From positions 152,571,245 to 152,635,244 of the forward strand of contig OY757011.1 in NCBI GenBank assembly GCA_963580285.1: a stretch of DNA of 64,000 nt, in the 5' to 3' direction. This document shows, piece by piece, positions 32,580 to 42,772 of the stretch. Each line of letters starts with the position of its first letter. The first letter of the stretch is position 1. The stretch comes from Lucinisca nassula. Taxonomy: Eukaryota > Mollusca > Bivalvia > Lucinida > Lucinidae. The notes beneath the pieces are model-generated. The model did not search any database and was not told where the DNA came from. It saw nothing but the letters and a program-made list of their open reading frames with translations. Position numbers and translations under genes: made by a program.

Positions 32580-32888
32580 TTTGTTTGTTTGTTTGTTTGG
32601 TTTGAGGTTTAACGTCCCCGTCAACACTGCAAAGGTCATTTCGAGACGTTGCTTCCAATTTTGTTGGACTTTTACCCGACATTGAGATGAAATGACATCT
32701 CAAGCCCTGCCTTCCAATGAAACCAATAGGGTTTATTAGCATGGACGGTCCGCCTCGCACCGCGGTTCCTGGACAGTCTTAGATCCTCTAAGCGGTTTAC
32801 CAGTACAAGCGTGCGGGCCGGATTCAGCTCTGCGTGGAAGCATCATGCAGCCCATATATTTCTTAAAGTCCCTATGGGCGGGGGCCAA
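32580..32888 (-). mobile_element. SINE-like retroposon (family 2) with TSD
   Basis: The 13-bp duplication CCTTTTATGAAGT at 32567-32579 and 32889-32901 defines it exactly; the tandem unit is continuous when it is removed. Confidence 0.88.
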
Positions 32889-34357
32889 CCTTTTATGAAG
32901 TGGAGGGGGTTGGGCATGTCCCCGGCACATCCCAGGTGTCCCCCAGGTTGGTGTCACTGAATGCAACTTATCATAAGGAACAAAAATATATTTCGTTTAG
33001 GGGTTTGGCTCTGTTAGGTTTCTGGAATATTGGGCCTGTTTTGAAATGGAGGGGTGGGGCACGGCCCAGGCACATCCCGAGGGACCCCCAGGTTGGTATC
33101 ACTGAGTGCATCTTATTATAAGAGACAAGAATATATACGGTTTACGGGTGGGGATCTGAATGGTTTCAGAGATAAATGGCATTTTATGAAGTGAAGGGGG
33201 TGGGGCATGTCCCCGGCACATCCGGGGGGGGGGGTGGTGTCACTTAAGGCAACTTATCATAAGGAACAAGAATATATATGGTTTAGGGGTGGGGATCTGT
33301 AAGGTTTCTGAGATATTAGGCATCTTATGAAGTACTGGGGGCGGGGCATGGCCCCGGCACAACCTTCTAGACCCCCAGGTTGACATAAAAGCATATGGGT
33401 GAGAGATGTTAACTAAAGGAACATTTCTATGAAAGTTTTGTCAAAATATCTGAAAAGGCTTTGTAGTTAATGCCATTTTTTCAATTTTCCCCATTATAAG
33501 TCTGTGGAAAATCTGTTGCCATTGCAACCAAACTAAAGAGCCGAATTTCATAAAAAACACAAAACCTGTAAAGGCAAATATGGTGAATATTTTCATAAAC
33601 TCTCAGCCTCATAGAGCATACGGTTTCTGAGGAGATGATTTTTTTAAGTATTTTTGTTTTGTTTTTTTTTTTTCTATTTTTTTTTTTTTTTTTGTTTCAT
33701 TTTGGTTTCCATGGCAACCAAAACAAATGAGCAGTAGGCCTAAAATCATATGGCAGATAGTAGATTGCTTAAGGAATATTTCTATGTAAGTTTTGTCCAA
33801 ATATCTGCAGCGGCTTGGTAATAAATGCCATTTTTTCAATTTTCCTCATTATAAGTCTATGGAAACTCTAAGTTGCCATAGCAGCCAAACTAATGAGAAG
33901 AATTTACTAAAAAACACAAACTTTCAATCCCCCAACCCAAGGATGCTACAGAAGAAAATCGGGTCCAATCGGCCTAGCGGCTTCAGAGGAGATGTCGTTT
34001 AAAAGTGTTGACGCCACACGACGACGCAGACGCCGACGGACAACTGCCTATCTTATAAGCTCCCCCGGAGCCTTCGGCTCTGGTGAGCTAAAAATTTAAA
34101 AGGCTTCGATAGCTTCGCCACAAGATGTAAACAATGGTAAACTTGAATCATCGATTTTTTCATTTCTTGCTGTTAATACTCATTTAAGCCCATAAGTTTT
34201 AGACCTGAACCTCCGCCGATTTCTCCAGCAAGTCGTATGCCTCTGAGACAGCCAGGAAAGGCTGTGATTATTTTGAGAAAATTGCAAAATCTAAATTTCC
34301 TTTAACAGACTGAGACATTTTGTCAGTTTAAACCCTATATACTGTCCGTTCAGGGGA

Positions 34358-34678
34358 CCGAACCCGATAGCTCAGTTGGTAGAGTGTCCGCTCCGGGGAA
34401 CGGGTGGTCACGGGTTCGATCCCGGGCCGCGACATACCAAAATCGTTAAAAATGGTACTAGCTGCTCCTCGCTTGGCACTCAGATTTACGGGGTAGAGCT
34501 AGGACTGGTTGACCCAGTGTCAGAAAGGATAATGTGACTGGGTGTGGTATCATGTAATGTGTCTGGGACATGATACTTCAGTGAGGCAGCACTATAAAAG
34601 TGAGCATCGAGCTCCCTGTCGCAACCAGACACCGTCGTGATATGACTGAAAAATTGTTGAAAGCGACGTTAAACCCGA

Positions 34679-34734
<56 letters not shown>
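34358..34734 (+). mobile_element. tRNA-derived SINE (family 3) ending in a long (CA)n
   Basis: Box A TAGCTCAGTTGGTAGAGTG and box B GGGTTCGATCCC lie at the head. The body matches 22681-23012 closely. The tail has expanded to about 27 CA units (34682-34735). An imperfect duplication 'actgtccgt(t/-)c.agg' flanks it (34341-34357 and 34735-34750). Confidence 0.85.
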
Positions 34735-34738
<4 letters not shown>

Positions 34739-34754
34739 TCCGTCGAGGAATAGT

Positions 34755-34955
34755 TGACAGTGACGTCACGACTTGTTTTTGTTTTGAACAATGCAAAGCT
34801 TATGGGGCTAACGTAAAATAGCTCAAATAGTAAGCAGTACGTCACTGCCAGCTATTTGTTGGCGAACTGTAGAAGTGGTTACTATAGTCTTTCAATACGC
34901 AGTGAGACGTGACTGCACTTTTCATTTTGGACTAGTCCGTGTTTTAGGTAAGTCG
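34755..34955 (+). promoter_or_regulatory. Possible promoter with CRE-like palindrome and splice donor
   Basis: TGACGTCA at 34760-34767 is a perfect CRE/ATF palindrome. About 185 bp further TTTTAG|GTAAGT is an excellent splice-donor match (34947-34952), as might be found after a first exon. No coding sequence follows within the window, so this is a weak suggestion. Confidence 0.2.
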
Positions 34956-35479
34956 CCTTCAGTTTCGATTTTACATTGAGAGATATAGTTTCACTGAGAT
35001 TCGTACTGCATCATACTACTACCCACTTGACCACGACTTCTACATAATGGCATTATCTAAGAAACTTATTTATAGTCTTAAAATCCTGTGAAAAAGAAAT
35101 CCGAAACCTGATTTCCCTAAAACATGGAATAGTCTTGCCACGCTTGAACGTTGAACTCTCAAAGGTCGTTGATAAACTATACTATTGTAAATTACAAGGG
35201 CGTATATGGTTTATTTGCACGATCACTTCATGGAAAGTCATTAGCTGTGACACCACGTCTGATATCGGTACAATCCTTTTTGATCACTGTTGACGGAACA
35301 TCGCATTTTATAGTTTAACATAGGACTGCCACAGACTGGCGTATGAGCTGCAGCAATTCTATCAAGAGACTTATGTATACACAAGTGCAACGTTTTTCTC
35401 AGATTCAAAGAGGGGATAATAATTTACAATGTCTTTGTCGGTTTTGGAATATTTGCGAACCCTATTATTCGTCTCATGA

Positions 35480-35484
<5 letters not shown>
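34956..35484. other. Unassigned region
   Basis: Sequence without repeat partners in this window; no credible gene. Confidence 0.4.

Positions 35485-35547
<63 letters not shown>
35485..35547. repeat. (CT)n microsatellite
   Basis: About 31 uninterrupted CT units. Open frames across it are trivial Ser-Leu or Arg-Glu repeats. Confidence 0.95.
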
Positions 35548-35550
<3 letters not shown>

Positions 35551-35776
35551 CGTACGAATGTGAGGGAAACTGTGATAATTAATTTGTTACGATAGTGAAT
35601 GCTAACACCGTTTATGTTATGCCTAAGGTCTTGTTGGGCCGGCCAGATAGATGTACTTAGTGAGATCGCACCCCAACCGGTGGGCAACGGACCAGCCTAG
35701 AAGCGGCCGTCCACCTCAAGCCGTCTCCCGACACAAGTATCATCAAAAGACGAAATAGAGAAAAAGAAGAAAGAAA

Positions 35777-36570
35777 CTAGAATTGCGTCAATAGAAAACG
35801 GATGCCCCCGCCATATGATATTGAACACAGAAATGAGTGTTATGTATAGTCTGTGTGAGGACACCACAATGGACCTTGCTTTTGAGCTACGGGCCTGAGT
35901 TTTATGCACGCCACATTGTCTGATGATAATTAACATTTTGGCCAGGTGATTTTATAATTCATGCAGGAATACGAAAGTTATTGACAAGACTCAAAAAAGA
36001 GACCCTTTTTTATATTTGACCTCTAAAGATGACCTTGGCCTTGGTGGCATCCACCTGGGCCTAGCAAGCCACAAATCTTCTGAGGGTTACTGACTGGACA
36101 CGGAAAAGGCCTTTTTTGACATTTGACCTCTTATGTATTATAACTTTGACCTAGGGGTACCGACATAAGTCTTGCGTGCGCCACATCGTCTTATGATGCT
36201 TTTACATTTCTACCATGTAATTTTAAAAATAATAATAAGTTATTGATCGGACACGATAAAACACCTTTTTGACCGTTGACTTCTAAGAATGACCATGACT
36301 TTGGAGGTACCGACCTGGGCCATTCATGTGACACACCGTCTCATAATGATTATCATTAACGTTATTTCGAAATCCATCCAGGCATAAGAACGTTTTTTGC
36401 ACGGATACTAAAACAATCCGGGCCCTTTTTTACCTTTGAACGACCCTACTTTGAAGGAACTGCCCTGGGCCTTGCGCGCGACACATCGACTCGTAACGGT
36501 TAATATTTCTGCTAAGTAATTTCAAAATCCATCAAAAAATAAAAACGCTATTGATCGAACGCACAACATC
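35777..36570. repeat. Tandem-repeat element related to 17389-18590
   Basis: It starts 'actagaattgcgtcaatag' and 'gatgcccccgcc', then four to five units of ~175 bp with 'tttgacctct', 'ccttggtgg/ctttggagg' and 'gacacatcg'. The right end is not clear. Confidence 0.55.
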
Positions 36571-36847
36571 GTGACTGGAATGAAAATTATATATGGCACA
36601 ATTGGCGGTTGGCGATTTTTAGGCAAATTTTATAGAAATCAGCCTTATAGCGGCCAACTGTATGGTAAAAGAAAAATCTCCACAAATCACTCATGCATAC
36701 ATCGTATGATATGTGCATGACTTGTGCATGGAGCAGCACATTTTGCCTACCGTATTACACCTAAAATATTTCACTCGCACAGCCTTGCCATATACCTACT
36801 GAAATAATTTAGATGTGCATAAGCACCAGAGAGGTTTCCTATTCCAT
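36571..36847. other. Unassigned spacer
   Basis: No supported feature. Confidence 0.4.
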
Positions 36848-37018
36848 CTTGTAACAGTGGGTAGTCGTTAGAACCCCTTGATGAGGCAGTTCTAACATGT
36901 ACCCACAATCTATATTTTGAACAGCAATAAGAAAAAATATCACTTTTTTTTCGTCTTAAAAAATAGCTTTTTCCAGCGGTAAAGTTTGCAATGTACGTAT
37001 TTGTATAGGCGTGTTTTT
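36848..37018. mobile_element. Right half of a foldback MITE (copy 8)
   Basis: A degraded palindrome (GTAGTCGTTAGAACC...GTTCTAACATGTACCC) is followed by the standard right half and end, GGCGTGTTTTTGTATT. The left third is missing. Confidence 0.65.
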
Positions 37019-37309
37019 GTATTGTCTTGGTGGCAATAATTTTGAGGCAGAGCCTATCAACAAAAGCCTATGCAGAAAGCAAGAATACAGAGTAAATAAA
37101 TCACTATCCAAGCAGTGTTGTCGTGAACAAATGGGCCCTATAGATAGCAGCAAGCCCCAACAGAGAAGGATGGTGTCCAGAGCAGTGCCCTGCATTTGGT
37201 GTTAGATTTTTTTTATTTTACGATCCTTTCAAGATTATTTCCCTCATATCGAACAGACCGTTTATAAAAGGTGGGCGACAAGTAGAGATCCCGGAGAAAA
37301 AAAAAACAC

Positions 37310-37440
37310 CTGAGCATCCATTGCATTGGCGTCTAGCATGTGACCCCGAGCCAGGCTCGAACCCACAGAGGTGAGAAATCTAATGATTGGGAAGTAGCTC
37401 TCTTATCCTTTAGGCTGGAGGCCCTTAAAAGCCTTTCTAG
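37310..37440 (-). mobile_element. tRNA-like SINE head (family 4), minus strand
   Basis: On the minus strand GATAAGAGAGCTACTTCCC is followed by box B-like GTGGGTTCGAGCC at tRNA-like spacing. Only one copy is in the window, so the call rests on the tRNA-like boxes alone. Confidence 0.45.
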
Positions 37441-37502
37441 AAATTAAATGCCCACAAGTGCCAAGTATACTTGAAGCCAATTATAAAATTAGAATATATA
37501 TA

Positions 37503-37533
37503 CTACTCAAAGTTTGATAGGGATCACTTTTTA
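37503..37533 (+). repeat. Tc1 left TIR
   Basis: It is an inverted match to 39047-39077 with about two mismatches. Confidence 0.88.
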
Positions 37534-37823
37534 CTAGTCATTTTTTGCAATGAAAATATACCATTTCTTGACAGAATTTGCACTCCGTACATTGATGATT
37601 ATCTTAAGCTTAAACTCATGCAAAATTTCGTGCTCATGAACTTGCACACTTCTCACACTTTGCAATTGAATTCATGCACCCCAAAAATCTTGCATAACAC
37701 TGCATTCCAACCGAAGAATCAGAATTGTCATTTCTCATTCTCTAAGCGCAAAAAGGATTTCATTTGGTTTGTGAACCCTAAAAATGCCTCGGAGAGTTAA
37801 GAAACCGTCTTAGCCCCGAAGAA

Positions 37824-38822
37824 ATGAACCGTGGCGTCGGAATGTTGGAAGCTGGCGTCTCCCAACGTCGTGTTGCTGGGATTCTTAATGTGTCTCAGAG
37901 CGTGGTATCCCGAATGTGGAATCGTCATCAAACACACGGCGATCCTTCACACAGACACGGCGGGGGTCGAGAAAGGGCTACAACTCAACGTCAGGACCGG
38001 TTTCTGTTGATTCAGTCTCGACGTCAACGGTTTATGAACGCTACGCACTTGAATAACGACTTTAGAAACGGGACTGGGGTACGCATTTCTACTCAAACAG
38101 TCAGAAACAGACTCCATGAGTTCGGACTTAATGCCAGAAGACCCGCTGTACGTGTTCCGTTGACGCGACAGCATGTGCAAGACCGGTTGGACTTTGCCAG
38201 AACTCACGTCTGGTGGACGATTCGTGACTGGACGCCAGTGCTGTTCACTGACGAGCCCAGATTTTGTCTAGACTTCACTGATAAACGCCAGTTAGTGTTG
38301 AGAATGTCAAAAGAGCGATTTGATGACTTAAATGTGGCAGAGCATGATCACTATGGCAAGGGTTCAGTGATGCTTTGGGCAGGCATTAGTGTTAACGGAA
38401 AAACTGACTTGTACGTCGTTGAAAATGCGATGTTAACGGCAGTGAGGTACTGTGAGGAGATTCTGGACCAGTTTGTGAGACCATATGCCGGTGCTATAGG
38501 CCCAGACTTTAGTCTGATGGACGATATTGCACGTCCCCACCGTGCACACGTCACTGACGCCTACCTGGAACGTGAGGCAATTGACCGTATGGACTGGCCT
38601 GCTCGATCTCCGGACTTAAATCCGATTGAGCATGTGTGGGACATTCTTCAGCGTGCTGTTTCGGCCCGACCTGTACAGCCAAGGACTTTGCAAGAGCTCA
38701 AGGACGCATTGGTTGCTGAATGGAGGCTGATTCCACAAAATCGGATACAGACTCTGATAACGAGCATGCGCAGGCGATGTCGTGCTGTGATTGATGCCCG
38801 TGGACGTCATACCCGTTATTAG
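37824..38822 (+). CDS. Tc1-family DD34E transposase
   Basis: The 332-residue frame begins with a helix-turn-helix (GVSQRRVAGILNVSQSVVSR, residues 11-30) for TIR binding, followed by a second HTH region. The DDE catalytic triad is D143 (FTDEPRF), D234 (MDDIARPH) and E269 (SPDLNPIEHVWD); exactly 34 residues separate D234 and E269. The residue after D234 is Ile where Asn is usual. An upstream ATG at 37784 opens a typical MPRRVKKP start but in another frame, so one indel near 37810 cuts off about 13 N-terminal residues. The rest is unbroken, suggesting recent activity. It cuts and pastes the element at TA sites in the nucleus. Confidence 0.9.
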   Translation: MNRGVGMLEAGVSQRRVAGILNVSQSVVSRMWNRHQTHGDPSHRHGGGRERATTQRQDRFLLIQSRRQRFMNATHLNNDFRNGTGVRISTQTVRNRLHEFGLNARRPAVRVPLTRQHVQDRLDFARTHVWWTIRDWTPVLFTDEPRFCLDFTDKRQLVLRMSKERFDDLNVAEHDHYGKGSVMLWAGISVNGKTDLYVVENAMLTAVRYCEEILDQFVRPYAGAIGPDFSLMDDIARPHRAHVTDAYLEREAIDRMDWPARSPDLNPIEHVWDILQRAVSARPVQPRTLQELKDALVAEWRLIPQNRIQTLITSMRRRCRAVIDARGRHTRY

Positions 38823-39046
38823 TCATGTTTTTCTGCACGAAATCCAAAAACTGCGAAACGTCAGTCTGCAAAAATTCTGTGTGTTACGTCAAATTTTGTG
38901 GGTGCCCTGACGTTTGCTGTTGCTACGCTTGAATTCCGTGACTTTTCAGAAGATGAACCATAGCACTTTACAGAGGACATGTTTACAAATGTTTTGTAAT
39001 TAATTTGGATTAAGCTTATTGATTAGCCAAGAAATTATTTTGCATT

Positions 39047-39077
39047 AAAAAAGTGATCCCTATCAAATTTTGAGTAG
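39047..39077 (-). repeat. Tc1 right TIR
   Basis: It is the inverse of 37503-37533. Confidence 0.88.
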
Positions 39078-39139
39078 TATATATGGAACAGGAGCTCTGA
39101 AGCAGAAAAGAAATTATTATTATCAAGTTCTTACACATC

Positions 39140-39440
39140 TTGCACAGTCCCCACCCATCGGGGCTTGGGGAATCAGATTGGACTGCATGATGCTTCCACG
39201 CTGACCTGAAACAGACCACACATTAGTCCTGATAAACCGCTAAGAGGGTCTAAGCCTGCCAAGGCAAAGTGGTGTGAGTCGTACCTTCCCGAAATATAAA
39301 CCCTTTCGGGTTTTTTTGGTGGCAGGGCTTGAGATGTCATTTCATTTCAATGTCGGGTAAAAGTCCCACAAAAATGGAAGAAACGTCTCCAAAATGACCC
39401 AAATAGTGTTGAAGGGGATGTAAAACCTCAGTTCAAACAC
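39140..39440 (+). mobile_element. SINE-like retroposon (family 2), diverged
   Basis: It runs from CCCCACCCATCGGGGCTTGG to 'gaaggggatgtaaaacctca' plus a short tail. It is more diverged than the other copies; for example 'cctgccaaggcaaagtggtg' replaces the GC-rich middle. Confidence 0.7.
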
Positions 39441-39989
39441 ACACAACATGCAGGCACTGGGTTAGAATGGTGAGGTATTTTTGTTTGGTGCACAATTGTA
39501 CCAATGGCTATCAGCTTGAATATACATTACCATTCTCCAGCTGGTCTGGCAGTACTTTCTCCCCATATCAATATATTTTGTATGACGTATTCAGAGTTTA
39601 CCAGAATAATTACGGTATTCAAAGAGAAAGAAATAAATAAAAATGCATTAATAAATGGGAAATATAATTTCTGTGCAAAATGGACATTTTATGATTATTA
39701 ATGTAATTCGATAAAGGTAGGTGACAGTGTTTGATACTCATATTTATGGTGAAATAGACTATATGGGCATACTGTCCCAATCGCTTCTTTCACTATCCAT
39801 TGTTTCTTCAATACTTCACCCGATGGAAAATGATGAAAAGAGAATGATGGGTCATATGTACTGTTTGAATGACATACGGGTACACAGCAAAGCTGCTTAA
39901 TAGAGCCCTTTACTTTGGTATTTCACAGGCTTGAAGTCGAGGCAGCTGTACTCACTCAGCCTCGTTCTGGTCATGGAATGTGAATCATG
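39441..39989. other. Unassigned region
   Basis: No gene or repeat could be supported. Confidence 0.4.
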
Positions 39990-41140
39990 CATATAATTTG
40001 AGATTGTTCATGTGAGAGTAACTTGCCCTCTCGTCCCCCATAGACTTATAATGGGGAAAGTAAATTAAGTCCGGGCTATAGAAACTTTGTTTTTTATTTG
40101 ATCCTCAACCTACTGGTATGCAATGAGGACAGTTACAAGATCTTGAACAAGTTCGAATTCGAGGCGGATCGGATTGTTCATTGGAGAGTTACTTGCCATT
40201 TAGTCTCCCATAGGCTTATAATGGGGAAAAAGTCCAGGCGATAGACTCTTTACTTTTGATCAGATCTTCGACACACTTGTAGGTAATACGAACAGAATTT
40301 GGGGCGGAATGGATTGTTCGTGTTAGAGTTACTTGCCCTTTCGTCCCCCAGAGCCTTAAAATGGGGAAATGTTGTCCTGGCGACAGACGCTTTTTTTATT
40401 TTGTTTGATCCTCAACAAACTTGTGGGTAATAAGGACAGCCATAAAATCTTGGACGAATTCGAATAGGGGGCAGATTGGATTGTTCGTATGAGAGTTACT
40501 TGCCCTTTCATATCCCATAGTCTTTTAATTGGGAATATAAGAATCTGATATGGGGTCCTGTTGTAGATGAGCGTTTCCAACCCGAGGGATGACCGTGCTG
40601 AGCGGAACCGAGGCTATGCCTCGGTTCCGCTCAGCACGGTCATCCGAGAGTTGGAAACGCCCATCTACAACAGGACCCCATATTGGATTATTTTACCTGC
40701 ACAACACCTCTGGTTAGTTTTGACAGCTCGCACATGTATATTGTTTACAAAATAAAAGTAGTGCGGAAGTAGTTCCGGCAGTTGAATAGAATTGAAGCGC
40801 ATTTATGTTAGTTGCCTGGGTCAGAACATCAGGGTCAGAACATAAATTTCTATCCCAGGGTAAAATCACGGATTTCCTTGTCTGGTGTGCAAGAAAATGT
40901 TGTCCGGGCGATAGACACTATTGATCGGATCCTTAATATACTTGTAGGTAATGAGGATAGTCACAGGAAAGGATCGAATTAGGGGCAGATTGGATTGTAC
41001 ATGTGAGAGTTACTTGCCCATTACTCTCCCATAGACTTAAAGACACTTAACTTTTGCTAAGATCTTCAACAAACTTGTTGGTAGTGTGGACAGCCATAAA
41101 ATCTTAGATGAGATCGAATTTGGGGCAGATCGGATCGCGA
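39990..41140. repeat. Degenerate ~150-165-bp tandem repeat
   Basis: Units share 'gagagttacttgccc', 'cccatagacttataatgggg' and 'gatcttgaacaa'. About six units are recognisable, interrupted by the long foldback at 40548-40683 and by unrelated sequence at 40685-40850. Confidence 0.65.
40548..40683. mobile_element. Long foldback hairpin with ~66-bp arms
   Basis: The arms start ATATGGGGTCCTGTTGTAGA and meet at a short 'tat' centre near 40614-40617. Two or three small differences lie in the arms. It is probably a foldback transposon; no second copy lies in the window. Confidence 0.8.
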
Positions 41141-41425
41141 CATCTCCTCCTAGGCTAATGGTCCGATTTCAAAAATAATTTCACAAGAATGTTTCTTTGG
41201 TGACCTTCTACCAAAATTGCTAAATGGATCCGCTCCACTGAAGAAAATAGCCACCAGAGCTAAAAACAGAAAAAACTACTTTTAAACGGCAACTCCTCCT
41301 AGGATAATGGTCCGATTTCAAACAAATTTCACTGGAGTGTTCCTTTTGTAATCCTCTACCAAAATTACTAACGCTGAAAAAAATGGCCACCAGAGCTAAA
41401 ACTAAAAAAACAAGCTGTTTTTAAA

Positions 41426-42772
41426 ACACGAACATGTCCCCGGGCATGGCCATTTTTATTCAATGTTGCTCACAGTTCAAGGTCAAGGTCACAGGTCAAG
41501 ATTTTTTTGTTTGTGTGGGAAGCCCTTTACACAAGGAACTTATATGCCAAGTATGAAAGCTCTATCTTAAACGGCCCAAAAGTTATGAACAATAATATTT
41601 TTTCTTTAAAATAGGTCAAGGTCACAGGTAAAAAAAATGCATGAATGTAAAGCTCTTGTCACAAGGAACCTACATACCAAACATAAAGGCTCTATCTTAA
41701 AAAGTTCAAAAGTTATGGAAAAAAAATTCTTTTAAAAAGGTCAAAGGTTAAGGTCATGGTCCAAACATTTTGCATGAATGTAAAGCTCTTATCACAGGGA
41801 ACCTACATGCCAAATATGAAGGCTATATCCCAAAATTATGACCAAAATGTTTATTTTTAGTAGGTCAAAGGTCAAGGTCACAGGTCAAAATTTTTTGCAT
41901 GACTGTAAAGCTCTTTTCACAAGGAACCTACATGCTAAATATGAAGGCTGTATCTCAAACGGTTTAAACGTTATGGCCGATGTTACCTTTTCTTTTATGT
42001 AGGTCAAAGGTCAAGGTCACGGGTCAAATTTTTTGTGTGAATGTAAAGCTCTTGTCACAAGGAACCTACATGCAAAATATGAAGGCTCTATGTTAAACCG
42101 TTCCAAAATTATGACCAAAATCTTTTTTTTTCCAAGTGGGTCAAAGGTCAAGGTCACAGGTCAAAATTTTTTGTATGAATGTTTGATATTTATTTATTCA
42201 AAATTTTATGACATATACTGTACATACATCTGTACTACAAATATACATACAAATGTCAAAGGATTGGATGTAGGCACGGCCTATATTTATCCTCTCCTTT
42301 GTGGTGTTGAAGGCATATACATATATGTTAATTATATAGATTTAACTAATGAATGTAATACAAAAATAATGTAGAATGACACTTATTCGAGAAGAAGATG
42401 AAGAAGAAGACGACGAAGAAGAGAATAAGAGATGAAGAGAAGAAGAAGAGATAGAGCATGATGAATGTATGAATGTAAAGCTTTTGTCACAAGGAACATA
42501 CATGCCAAATATGAAGGCTGTATCTCAAGTAGTTCAAACGTTATGACCAATGTTATTTTTTTCTTTTAAGTAGGTCAAAGGTCATGGTCACAGGTCAAAT
42601 TATTTGCATGGTTGTGAAGCTCTTGTCACAAGGAACCTTCAGGCCAAATATGAATGCTTTATCTCAAACGGTTCAAAAGTTATGACCAACGTTAAAGTTG
42701 TCCACGTACAAACCAACAAACCAACAAACAAACAAACAGACAGTTCAAAAACAATATGTCCCCGCTTCGCTA
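41426..42772. repeat. Nested element with ~122-bp 'aggtcaaggtcacaggtcaa' units
   Basis: It begins 'acacgaacatgtccccggg' and ends 'atgtccccgcttcgctaccg'. About nine units share 'ctcttgtcacaaggaaccta'. An unrelated sequence is inserted at 42183-42465. Confidence 0.65.
42183..42465. mobile_element. 283-bp insertion with 11-bp direct flanks
   Basis: TGTATGAATGT lies at 42172-42182 and 42466-42476. The insert has an AT-rich body and a GAAGAAGAAGA-rich end. It may be a truncated retroposon; the family is not recognised. Confidence 0.55.

Larger units (their letters stand above)
30431..34092. repeat. Long hairpin-ended tandem-repeat element
   Basis: It opens with 'aagaggcccatgggccacta' and 'tgctcaccagagctc', and closes with the hairpin GAGCCTTCGGCTC and 'tggtgagcta' at about 34068-34091. 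From 31560 to 33390 it holds more than ten units of about 115-125 bp sharing 'tcataaggaacaagaatata' and 'gacccccaggttggtgtcac'. Flanking parts contain 'aagtctatggaaac' type repeats. Insertions are a MITE at 30801 and a SINE-like element at 32580. Confidence 0.6.
37503..39077 (+). mobile_element. Tc1/mariner transposon, nearly intact
   Basis: Terminal inverted repeats of about 31 bp begin CTACTCAAAGTTTGATAGGG on the left (37503 onward) and end with the matching CCCTATCAAATTTTGAGTAG at 39077. TA dinucleotides at 37501-37502 and 39078-39079 fit a TA target duplication. The single gene inside is a DD34E transposase. The element is about 1.58 kb, a typical size. Confidence 0.9.

Noticed and set aside
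34578..34821. Open frames around the CA repeat
   Set aside because: They cover a SINE tail and a (CA)n microsatellite.
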